A DNA stretch of 64,000 nucleotides from Silene conica. Its lineage: Eukaryota; Streptophyta; Magnoliopsida; Caryophyllales; Caryophyllaceae. Position 1 is the first letter of the stretch. Each line of letters starts with the position of its first letter. This document shows, piece by piece, positions 36,188 through 46,534 of this stretch. The DNA lies in contig CM055311.2 in the NCBI GenBank assembly GCA_029255685.2, positions 5,814,269-5,878,268 on the forward strand, given 5' to 3'. A model generated the notes under the pieces. It ran no database searches. It was given only the letters and a program-made list of their open reading frames with translations, and was not told the origin of the DNA. Made by a program: the position numbers and the translations under genes.

Positions 36188-36944
36188 GAGAGTCGGTCTC
36201 CCTTCCGGTTGCCCGGCCGGGGAGTCTTTCCCTTCAAACCATTTACGAATTCAGAAAAAGAGTCCTCCAATGCCTTGGACGAACAATAACTAATAAATAA
36301 TACTCTTAAGCAAACAATCATTCAGCAACATCTGACACTGTACCCCAACTCAGGCAAGCAGATGCGAACAACAGTATCTAGAATAACCCCAACTCAGGAA
36401 AGAACTAAACACAATCAGCAGTGTCCAAGTCACACCCCAACTCAGGTAAACTTGGCACACAAATCAGCAAGCATACATCCGTGAACCCCAACTCAGGCAC
36501 GAATGGATACCGATCAACTAATAATGGGTCTTGACGCAACTCAGCCAGAACCATTACCCTTTGTAGTGAATCAAATCCCAACTCAGATTCAATTCACCAC
36601 GGTCATACAAACTCACGGAAGGACAGAAGTCCCAACTCAGACATCTCCTACCGCATCATCCATACACGTGACGGTCCAGAGGTCCCAACTCAAACATGTC
36701 CGCCACGCCACATACACGCACATGTCAAACTATAGGTCCCAACTCAGACATAACTTGACATGCAACAAATATCAGTACATGTCGTACTCTAGCAGTCCCA
36801 ACTCAGACATATTCCGATATGTACTACAACCAAGTCCTTAGTCCTAATCTTACTGACTTCAAATCAACACTTAATTGACCCCAGGAACTAAGTCGAGGGA
36901 GAGTCGGTTTCCCTTTCGGTTGCCCGACCGGGGGTTCTCTATCC
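36188..36944. repeat. Hairpin array with end blocks in E' LTR
   Basis: Two similar blocks of about 45 bp (36188-36232 and 36898-36944; core CGGTTGCCCGACCGGGG in the second) bound about ten units that share the core CCCAACTCAG. The bases around each core pair with each other but differ from unit to unit. Examples are CATCTG/CAGATG (36329, 36359), GTGTCCAAGT/ACTTGGCACAC (36421, 36450), AATGGGTC/GAACCATT (36523, 36548), CATGTCAA/TTGACATG (36721, 36755) and GTACAT/ATGTAC (36775, 36819). Most stems are imperfect and one or two units pair weakly. Function is unknown. Confidence 0.8.
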
Positions 36945-38505
36945 TCACTCCATTCCCGAACCCAATATAGTGCCGCCCGAACCTCGGGGACCTCAAACGC
37001 ACATGCAAATATAAGAGACTGACCAATTTCAATTAAAATCACTAGCAACCTAAGACTCTTCTCTCACAAGCCTAAGGGTCACCATTCAACTAGCTAGGTT
37101 CAACAAGCCTCATAAACAAACCTTAGAATTAATTAGCTTAAGACGATAAGTAATCACTTACTAAATATTGCTCATTACATTGCCCATTACAAATTAAGTA
37201 TATATATCAACTTATATCACCTATTTATACTAGGAAACTAGTATAGAAACAATACAAGAAATTCCGTATAAGCTACGAGCAAACAGCACAAACCCGTGTA
37301 AACCGCAGCCTGCACTGTTTGGCCGCAGGCCTGCGGTGAACGCCGCAGCCTGTGGTATTCACTACAGTCCGCGATAAAATTCCTGCACAACACGAAACTA
37401 TCCCCAATTTTGCCATTATCATTTTGAGCTACTCTTCAACACAATTTCACCTATTCTACAGCACATAATCCCAACAATATCCCAAGTGTTACTTTTCTCA
37501 TCAGTCTTAAACATAAGCATATGAGTTTCAAGCAATTAAACAACAATCAAGCGAGAACTTAACATTTGCGACGGATATACAATGTTCATCAAACATCCTC
37601 ATAAACCCAACTAAAATACCACAATACATTCTGAAATTTGCCATTAAACATTCCTAACACGTGTATAACATCAAACAACATTAAGAAACATATAAGAAAC
37701 ATCAAATTCAATCATTCATACCAAAATCCCCAAAATTCAACCCATCTTTATGTATACTCCCAAATTCAACCCAAATGATGAATTCAACATAAATCAACCA
37801 CAACAATCTGTATAAAAAGCATACTAAACATATTTGTAACCTATCTCATGCCTCTAAACATAAGAACACATCAATCTTAACATAAAGCTTGCTAATTTAA
37901 CAAATAGGCCGAGTTACTCATAGTTGTCACCTTAAAGCGGTTTATGCTCCAAAATCTTCCTCCACCACGTATGTATCAACCTCGGGGTCGTCCAAACCAA
38001 CTCCTAGGAACACAAAAACGGAAATTAGAAGCTGAAAAACGAATTAGGGCAAAACAACCCAAAAATGAAGGTTGGAGAAACGAAAATCGGAAGTGATAGA
38101 AAGATCACAAATTTCGAGAAGATTCCAAATATATAATTTTTACCTTGATTCGAGTTAAGAAAGGGCTTGAGATGATCTTTTAAAGCTTTCTCAAGGAAGA
38201 GGAAATGGGTTTTTGATGCTTACTGTATCTTTTGTTTTTGGAGATATGAATGTCGATGGAAGGAGTAATGAAGGTGTCCTTTTATTTACTTGAGTGTTGA
38301 GTCGGGTTTGCTTTACTTAAGTGAAACGGAAACTCAAGTCGGGAAATGCCAAGCGAAATAACATCTTAAGATTATAATAACCTTAAGACGGAACTTAACG
38401 GAAATCTTAAAATAAAACTTACGATTTATTATTAAAATAATATTATATTCCGAAAAATACTTTTAAAATATTAAAATATTATTTACGAAAATACGGGATG
38501 TTACA

Positions 38506-38996
38506 CTAGCCCTTGAAAACCTTATGGTTCTTGGGATAGCATTTGGGATCTGTTTTAGCAAGATTTTAGCTGGATGATCAAGCTAAGGAATAAGAGTGGA
38601 GGTTATCTAGTTCATGGTTTTTTGGTTAATAATACGAAGCAACAATATAAGGAAATAACAATAAGAATTTGTAGTTTCATATCAGAATATAAGAGACGAA
38701 GAAGATAACTCGAGTATATTAATTGAAAGTAAGTAAAAGTACAGCTGATATCTTCTATCCTTACAAAGTTCATCATCTAGTCTTATATAGTTTTACAAAT
38801 TGGAACGTTGGATACTTCCAACATTTTCCTGGCTATTCAAACGTGACTCCGCAAAAGTAAGAGGTAGTTCCTATTTTGTTGGCTTGACTCCAACGTTCGT
38901 TTTATGGTTGCTGATCACATAATCTTGGGTGCAATTAGGGTTTTAGACTTGGTCTTCCTAGAATATCCTTGTTGGTTGTATTGTTGATTACTTCAG
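38506..38996 (-). repeat. LTR sequence of Tat-like H, left piece
   Basis: 491 bases between the E' terminus and solo LTR F, with no gene seen. It ends with TTCAG (38992-38996), the target duplication of F, and continues at 40979. That it is LTR follows from the LTR edge at 41169. Confidence 0.6.
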
Positions 38997-40973
38997 TGTA
39001 ACACCCCCATTTATTTAAGGGCCTGTATTAGGACTCCCCAGATAAATAAGGGTGTTACCATCTCGGTTGTCCGAGGCAGTAGATACATAGGAAAGAACAC
39101 AGTACTTTATTATTAAATGTTAAACTCAAAAGCAAGTTCTTACAACTATCTTCAAAACTGTCTTATGAAATAAAGTACAACTCATAACAAAACGACTATG
39201 GTGATCTAGACTCTAGTCTGGTCCGGATCCAAGCTCTCCCTTCCCTTTAGCTCCCATAGTCTCAAGGACCTGTCAATCTGCTCCCCAATAAATTGGTTCA
39301 TCACAGGTGATCACGAATACACAGGGTCAACCACAAGGTTGAGTAGAGGAAAAATAAGCAGTCAAGCATTACTATAAATAGAAAGTCAATCATCTCCACT
39401 CCGAATCACAAGACCCATTATTCTCCGCACCGTATCACAAGACCCATTATACTCCGCACAAATCACAAGACCCATTATTCTCCGCACCAATCACAAGACC
39501 CATTATACTCCGCTGCATATCACAAGACCCAATATCACACCACACCATATCGTATCACAGAAATATATAGTCAATTAAATACAATATAAAACCATCCATA
39601 CAATAAGATGCACATAGTTAACATCAGATAATAAACAGATTACTCATCACCATGTATACAACATTCCCCTACCTCAAATTGCAGGAGAATAGTCAACCAC
39701 AAGCTTGCTAGAAGTATTCCACGCGAAAACCGTCACCTAACATATATTACGGAATGGATTAATAAACTTTCCGAACCCCCATAAGTCAACTTATACTTTC
39801 TATAAATAGTAACCCTCTATAAGTGGAAAGTTTCCAAAAAATGGAAACTTCCCAAAATAGAAACTTCAATTGACACAAAATAATACATAGTTACTTTTAC
39901 TACCACATGTACTATAGTAATAACATTAATAATATAATAATAACAATAATTGTAATAATAGTAGTAGTAACGTAAATAATATAATAATAATAATATACTA
40001 ATAATAATATAGTAAACAACTAACAACGACTAACCCTACCCACGATAACAACCCGCGGTAACAGCCCCCCCCCCCCATCAACACGCGTGTGACACCGCCA
40101 CCACAACTGACAACCACCATACCCAAACCCATGACCGCCTGCTCCACCACCGGCCCTCGATAACCCTTCGACAACCGCCGACGTGACCCGCTGAACTAAC
40201 CCCTCCGACAGCACTTTCAAGCGTAACACCACCTGCAACTACCACCATTACCACCCCCGACGTCAGTCTTACGCAACGGTGGTACCACCGTGTCGACCTC
40301 CCCCGAGTCAACGGTGGTACCACCCCCAGACTTCCCTGTTCAAACAAAACTAACACCCGATACAAACCGAAAATGAACACACCTTTTACCGGCGACGCTC
40401 CGACGGTGCACCACCGTGACGACCACTAAACCCCTACCCCGACTACCACCAGCATATACGCACAATTATAAACTGATAACCAAACGAACTACCCTTCGAC
40501 AGAAAACAAAACTCTACACAAACCCTACAACATGGTTAACATACCTGTTTCACGACTCGAATCGAGAATCTCTAGACCGTCTTAAACCCGCCGTGCAAGG
40601 TTCCGTTCTCCTCTCTGATGTGGTGGCTGTAGCGTGGGGTGAAGGTTTGTGTAAAGATTAGGTTAGAAGTAGGGTAGAAGGAGGGTTAATATAAGGCGGC
40701 AGGGAGGGAGCTATTGTGAGCGTGAGTGAGTGAGCGTGGGGGTTTGTAGTAGGTTTTGTCGTAGTAGGTTTACACGAGTAGGTTGAAAAACATTTGGGTC
40801 GGTTGAAACGTTTTACTTGGCCCATTTACACACACCATCCTTCCTCTTAATTATTATAACACGTAACATTATTATTAGCTCAGTCGATATACCACGTAAA
40901 ATAATATAGAACTTATAACATTAACTCGAGTCAAAAACCCGTGTCTAAAAGGAAATTAAAACGAGGTATTACA
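38997..40973 (-). mobile_element. Solo LTR F of the B/C/D gypsy group
   Basis: 1977-bp LTR with TGTAACACCCCCATTT...CGAGGTATTACA ends, flanked by a perfect target duplication TTCAG (38992-38996 and 40974-40978). There is no interior and no second LTR, so it is a recombination product. It shares the minisatellite position (39402-39540), the GGAAAGTTTCC cluster (about 39795-39870), a run of about 14 C (40064-40077) and the double palindrome (40278-40324) with the C LTRs. Confidence 0.93.
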
Positions 40974-40978
40974 TTCAG

Positions 40979-41169
40979 GCAGAAATTAGAGAGTTCTTTA
41001 TGGTTCTGCTCAGCTCTTGACTTCTTGTCTAACCAGGAGTATGCTATTCTAAGCAGGGGTACTTCATGGCCAGTCTTTAATTGGCTGGAATACCTGCAAG
41101 ATGGCTTGTCTACCTGGGTTGACTGTGCGGATTGGATAGAATCTTGATCAGGCTAATTAAGGCCCAACA
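40979..41169 (-). repeat. LTR sequence of Tat-like H, right end
   Basis: On the minus strand the LTR begins TGTTGGGCCTTAATTAGCC at 41169, right after a polypurine tract (minus strand CAAGGGGCAAT, 41180-41170). This arrangement is usual at the 3' LTR of Tat/Ogre elements. Confidence 0.72.
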
Positions 41170-41374
41170 ATTGCCCCTTGACATTTTATTCATGTCTGTT
41201 CAGGCCATGAATAATATGTCAACCTGTTCAGAAAATTATACACAAATATATCCGTTGCTGGAAGTCCAAATGTCAAATCATGCAAGTTGTCTATAACGGC
41301 TAGTTTTATGTGATGTCATGCTGAATTTACACCTAATTTCCCTAGGGCTCAACCGTTGCAATTGTGATCTTCCT

Positions 41375-41382
41375 TATAAATA
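41375..41382 (+). promoter_or_regulatory. TATA box upstream of antisense extra ORF
   Basis: TATAAATA on the plus strand, 188 bases before the ATG of the extra ORF at 41570, followed by a pyrimidine-rich leader (41400-41470). This spacing is typical for a plant RNA polymerase II promoter with a leader of about 150 bases. Activity is not shown by sequence alone. Confidence 0.5.
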
Positions 41383-41569
41383 TGAGTTTGTTAAGGGTTT
41401 GTTCCTCATCCAAACTCTTATTCCTTTGCTCTTATTCTTCTTCTTTCTACTATCTACAATTTATTCTACTCATTGCTTTCGTTCCCGTGAGTCAGTCTAA
41501 AACAGTTCAAAGCAAAAAATAGCTAAATCAAATCCTACTCCAAGCGTTTCATTCAATCTTCTAGGAAAA

Positions 41570-42325
41570 ATGACACCCAAGAAATGTTGCCCTGTTCAGA
41601 AAATTAATAAATCTGTTGATGAGTCTCCTACTCAGGGAAGTGAGCATGAGGTTGTTATCATTGATGATCCTACTGAGTTTACCACCTATAAATATCAAGA
41701 TTCCACTTTTCCTGCCATTGGATCTTTGAATTCTTCATTCAAGGATCCAAATTTGTTAAAAACCAACTACAATGATATTTGGAGAGAGAATAAACTTATT
41801 TCTGAATCAGCTAAGATTTGGATTCCAGAGAACTGTCCGATCAGGGCCAACTGGGTTTCTCCTAGTTGGTTTTGTATTCATGAGTGGGCCTTCAAGGCCA
41901 GTTGCCATTTATCTTTCACACCTCTCATGGCTGAAGCCATGCGGTCTATGGAGGTTTCTCCCTTCCAGGTCATGCCAATGATCTGGAAGTTAATACATTT
42001 TGTTGAGAACTTGTGCAACAAGCACAATCTCACCCTTACTATGAATGATATCAGGACTTTATACCAGCTCGGGAATCATTCTGATGGCCGCTTCAATATG
42101 CAGATTAGGAGCAAGATGACCCCCCTGATCACCAATCTTTATTCAAGGGATGAAAAATACTTGACGAAGACTTACCTGTTCGTCCGGACAGAGACTCTTG
42201 GTCCAGGGATGGATTATCTCAGATATCCAGCAATGACTACTGGTGAGTATTATTCTCGTAGTTTCCTTTTATTTGGTAGTCTTTTGGCCTATCTAGGGGG
42301 GATGTTCCTTGAGATAAACAATTAA
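41570..42325 (+). CDS. Antisense extra ORF of Tat-like element, transposon-protein-like
   Basis: A 251-residue frame with a good start context (AAAAATGACA), on the strand opposite to element H and between its integrase end and its LTR. The central part (WVSPSWFCIHEWAFKASCHLSFTPLMAEAMRSMEVSPFQVMPMIWKLIHFVENLC) resembles the plant 'putative gypsy type transposon' N-terminal domain (Pfam PF04195 type) by my recognition. Extra antisense ORFs at this place are known in Tat-lineage elements. A GTGAGT at 42242 could be a splice donor, so the true C-terminus may differ from the frame end. No signal peptide or membrane segment is evident in the first 220 residues. The role is unknown. Confidence 0.65.
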   Translation: MTPKKCCPVQKINKSVDESPTQGSEHEVVIIDDPTEFTTYKYQDSTFPAIGSLNSSFKDPNLLKTNYNDIWRENKLISESAKIWIPENCPIRANWVSPSWFCIHEWAFKASCHLSFTPLMAEAMRSMEVSPFQVMPMIWKLIHFVENLCNKHNLTLTMNDIRTLYQLGNHSDGRFNMQIRSKMTPLITNLYSRDEKYLTKTYLFVRTETLGPGMDYLRYPAMTTGEYYSRSFLLFGSLLAYLGGMFLEINN

Positions 42326-43112
42326 TTTTTCGTTATTATTATTTTTTTGTTTTTTATTGTAAATGGTCCCATCCAGGGGGGAAGTCCCTGGATAAAATGT
42401 TTAGTTGGTCAACGTTGTTTGGCCAACTATTGTATATATATTTTGGCTGTTTGCGTTCTTGTTTCAGCTATTATTGTGATTTCAGGTAAGGAAGTATTAT
42501 GATTAGGTTAATTTTTATCTGGGTCTGGCCGAATTTTATGCTGGATCTGGTCAGGTTCTATGTTGGGTTTGGCCAGGCTTTATGCTGGGTTCTGGCCAGG
42601 TTTTATGCTGGGTCTGGCCAGGCTTTATGCTGGGTTCTGGCTAGGCTTTTATTCGTGATGGTGGACTTTTCTTGCATGTCTGGAGGGATTACGGTCTTTT
42701 ACCTGTCTGGAGGGCTTATTATCCATGATAAGCAAGTCATGGAGGTTTTCCAATAGCTAGTTATTTTGACTGAGCTCTTTTTTTATATGAGGCCTTATTT
42801 TGAGATTTTTGCAACTGAAAGTTGAGTTTTTCGTATATTTGTTGTGAAGTATGTTGGTGGAATGACCCTTAATCTTAAAAATTTGTTTAAGTAACGATGC
42901 AGAATACATGAATGCATAGAATAAACAAGTATTTAAGATTCGAAGTGAATAATATGCCAAGACAGGCTATAGTCATATTAGTTTATCAGGCTAAATATTC
43001 CTAGCTAGGCACATATGAATCAAATCAGGCATGTTTCATACAAATTGCAACAATCAGGTCAGGCAGAAAAAACTTTTGAACTATTGTTTATACCTGACCA
43101 GGGAAATGTAGG
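42326..43112. other. Non-coding spacer in Tat-like H
   Basis: About 0.8 kb between the antisense ORF and the integrase end. Apart from the 22-23-bp tandem repeat I see only AT-rich sequence and GTCAGG/CCAGG words, and no supported gene. Confidence 0.6.
42520..42650 (+). repeat. 22-23-bp tandem repeat (TCTGGCCAGGCTTTATGCTG)
   Basis: About six diverged copies of a 22-23-bp unit with the core TGGCCAGGCTTTATGCTGGG, between the antisense ORF and the integrase end of element H. It lies inside a short plus-strand frame of low complexity that is not called as a gene. Confidence 0.85.
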
Positions 43113-43362
43113 CTATATGTGAAAAAAATTTAAATGAGTGGTGTTCCATGCTCTAGGAATCATCTCGCCGTCCAGGGTTTGCAGCATGTAGGCACCTTGA
43201 CCTGCAATTGAGTCAATCAGGTAGGGACCTTCCCAGGCTGGAGCCAATTTGCCTGCATTTTCTTCTCTGTTATTTGGATATACTTTCCTGAGCACTAGAT
43301 CTCCTACCCTGAATACCCTGGCTTTAACATTTTTGTTGTAGCTTTTTAAAACTGTTTGTTGA
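43113..43362 (-). pseudogene. Tat-like integrase C-terminal remnant
   Basis: The minus strand encodes YNKNVKARVFRVGDLVLRKVYPNNREENAGKLAPAWEGPYLI and then GAYMLQTLDGEMIPRAWNTTHLNFF. This is the well-known C-terminal end of Tat-lineage integrase (the VGDLVLRKV...GKLxPxWEGPY pattern). It is interrupted at 43363 by copia G and continues at 52495-52725. Confidence 0.85.
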
Positions 43363-44630
43363 TGTTGGAGTAATGTCTTCCACAATATGTGCATTTACTT
43401 TATAAATCTTGTAGGAAATGTTTGAGAATTTATTTATTTATTTATCAGCTGGTCATCGTATATCAGTAATGATTGGCTGACTAGAGTTTGACATTACTGT
43501 CGTGTAAACGGCGGTGATCAGCTGATCCCTTTAGGTCACACCTATAGGACGAGGCCCAAAATTGTATTAGGATTAATTATTTATACGAAATAATTATCCT
43601 ACTAATATTGACTTTATTAGTCAAGATAGTATATTATTTGATGACGGGTTACGAACTCGGAATAAAATAAGTTTTAATTATTTAAATATATGATATTAAA
43701 TAATAAATTTTTTTTAGAAATTGTTAATTAGTTAACAATTTATTTGATATGTGTATTAAATATAAAGGGGAATCAATTAGCTATTTAGTTTTACAATGAG
43801 TTGTAAAATTAGCTAGTGGACTTAATATTTGCACAATGTATGTAAATAAAATAGTTTTATAATCACTTAATAGTTGAGTAATTATGAGTTGTTAATTGAA
43901 TTATTAAAAGTTAAATCAATTAAATTAATATTTAATTATGTAAGATAGTTAAATATAAGACTTATAAGCATTTGTGGGGCAAATGTCGAAAATCGGAACT
44001 AACCAAAATTAGGCCATGTTGGACCAATTTTGTAGACACAACAAGTGTCCACCTAAGGGTCAATTGTGCCTAATATTTGTCCTCCAATTTTGCCTATAAA
44101 TACCCCTAAATTCCATAACATTATTAGGTTGAAAAATTAGAAGAAATTGTTGGTCTTTTAAGTCCATGTTGGATGGTTTCATCAACAACAAAAGACCAAT
44201 TTTATCTTCTTATTTTCTTCATCCTTATTACATAAAACACATATTTAAACTAGTAATATTATTGTAATAATATTATTTATTATATCAAATATATATTATT
44301 AATACTAGTATTATCTAGTTAATTATACTAGTGTTGTTTTTTTGGCTAGTCTTGGGTGCTACCTTTGGAGGTTGTTTATTATAACAACTTTGTGGAGGAT
44401 CATCCTTATAATAAAAGCACAAGAACTACAATAAGGAAGGAGTCCTTGTTGTGGTGCCCAAAAAGAAAAAAAAAATAACCATTAGCTAAGTATGGTTTTC
44501 TTATCTTTAACTTTATTTAGACAAAGTTTTACATATTTTTTTTTCATGCATGTAGATTTAGGTATAAAATAATTAAATTGTAATTACATATATCATAAGA
44601 TGAGTATAAACTATACCTAAATAACTAACA
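43363..44630 (+). repeat. 5' LTR of copia G (1268 bp)
   Basis: Starts TGTTGGAGTAATGTCTTCC and ends ATAACTAACA. It carries the GATCAGCTGATC palindrome (43516-43527) and a TATAAATACC box near 44094. The 3' LTR is nearly identical. Confidence 0.95.
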
Positions 44631-44632
44631 AT

Positions 44633-44644
44633 TGGTATCAGAGC
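44633..44644 (+). other. Primer binding site of copia G
   Basis: TGGTATCAGAGC, initiator tRNA-Met type, two bases after the LTR end. Confidence 0.93.
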
Positions 44645-46534
44645 TTGTTTAATACATGCATGTTGTTTTTAGACGATTTTACTAGTTTATACGATAAATT
44701 GTTAAAATTGATATTATGTAATTTTTATCACATAATATATTTATGCATGTTAATAATATGGTCTAAGAGTTATATATGGTACATAAAAATAATATTTTAG
44801 ATATTTTATTTTTTATGACTTAAATAGGCATAAAATTGACGTAAAATGCATTAAAAATTAACTATGAGTTAATTTAATTAGTTGCATGTTTATTTTATGC
44901 ATATTTATTTTGAGATAACCACATACATGTCATTTTTATGAGAAAAATCAGAATGTTAAGTTAACATGATTAATTTATATGATTTATTGGTTTTTATATA
45001 CGATACAAATTGATAAATAATGGTTATTTTGTAAATAAATATTATTTTAATTAGTGAGCACGAGATTAATGAATTTTAGCTAATGATAATGATTTTATAA
45101 TGATCATAATTTTATTTTAATTTGTTTCACATTTTATGGTTTAGTTTTGAATTAAATCGTAAAATGTACGGCTTATCGATAAAATTGTTAAAATTGTTTA
45201 AATGAGTTTTAAACTTTGTTAAAATTACATACATGAAATTCTTGGTTGTAAGACCAGAATGTAAATGCCTTTTAAAATATTATAAACTTGAATATTTTGA
45301 TTAAAGAAAATATGAATTATGATGGTGTTTTTGTCATTTTTTAAGTATAAATCCCATATTAATTCAAAAAAAAAAAAATTAATTAGTGTAATTAATTTTT
45401 TTTAGTTAGACCAGAATATAATGTTGAGAATATCTTAAAATAAGTTTAAGAATTGATTGTGAATTTTTATTAGTAAAAATTTTGGCAATACTAGCTCAAA
45501 ACGACCATAGTTAGCTAGTAAGACGATTTGGCATGTCATATTCATAATGCACGGTTTATTCTTTTAATATACTTTTATATTTATTGAATATGTAATTTAC
45601 CTAATATGGCCATAGGTAGAAGTTGTTATTTCCCGTAATGTAAGGGAATATCAATTTGGTTTGTATATTATTGCGATTTCGTATCGCCGTATTGTAATTA
45701 ATTTTATAGTTTTTTTTATTTCTTTACAAAATTGTATAAATAAGATAAGTTATGTAATTTGTAATTATATTAGTTAGTTTTGAAGACGGAGTTTCCATTT
45801 GGTGGTCACTTCGGAAAGGCGTTCCGAAACCATGAAGACGGAGACCTTTATGAAGATGCCAGGAGCCAAAGGAGTTGGTTTCCAATTTGTAATAGTTTAG
45901 TTAATTAGATTAACTAGGTGGCCATATTAGGACTTATTTGCTTGCATATTTATGTGTTGCATTCATGCCAAATCGTCTTTACATGTTGTTGTTGTTGTCA
46001 ACTTAATTGTCTAGCATTCACCAATTTAGTTCACTTAAAAGTGATAGACAATTAAATTGATAAGATCTCTCACCTAAATCTAAAATTGAGATATAGCCTT
46101 ACCAAATAATAACACCTATGAATCCCTTCATCATTAGAGGTAGGTTCGGATCACCGAGGTACTCTTTATTAACGTTGGGTAAGTAGGGTAATAAATGTTA
46201 TTATGTGAATTTTGGTTGGACTCAACGAAATAAATATGGGTTGTATCGGTCCACCGTGCTTGTATTTATTTTGGGGCTAATAGATAGATTTTGAGAAAAT
46301 TTGTCAACCAAGAGTTCTAATTGTAGAATCAGTTAAAATAGTAACTCACCAAGATTATATAAATATAGGTTGAATCGGTCCACCGTGCTTATACTTATAT
46401 AAAATTGGATCTTGGAATTATTTATATAATTCAGTGGGAGGTCATTATATAAATAGGAAAAATGTTTTCATATTTAAAATTGTTTTAAATGATAAATGTT
46501 AAATGTTCCTTTTATTTCCTTGTAGTAAGCACAA
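44645..46534 (+). other. Untranslated leader of copia G
   Basis: About 1.9 kb, AT-rich and without a gene. It aligns with the copia A leader. The motif TCGG(N)TCACCG(AG/TGC) recurs at 46146-46158, 46246-46260 and 46375-46389, each able to form a short CGG/CCG stem. Such a long leader is unusual for copia and may hold packaging or translation signals (inference). Confidence 0.7.

Noticed and set aside
42499-42756. 85-residue frame over the 22-23-bp tandem repeat
   Set aside because: It consists mostly of the repeat translated. The repeat length is not a multiple of three throughout, so no stable protein repeat is encoded.
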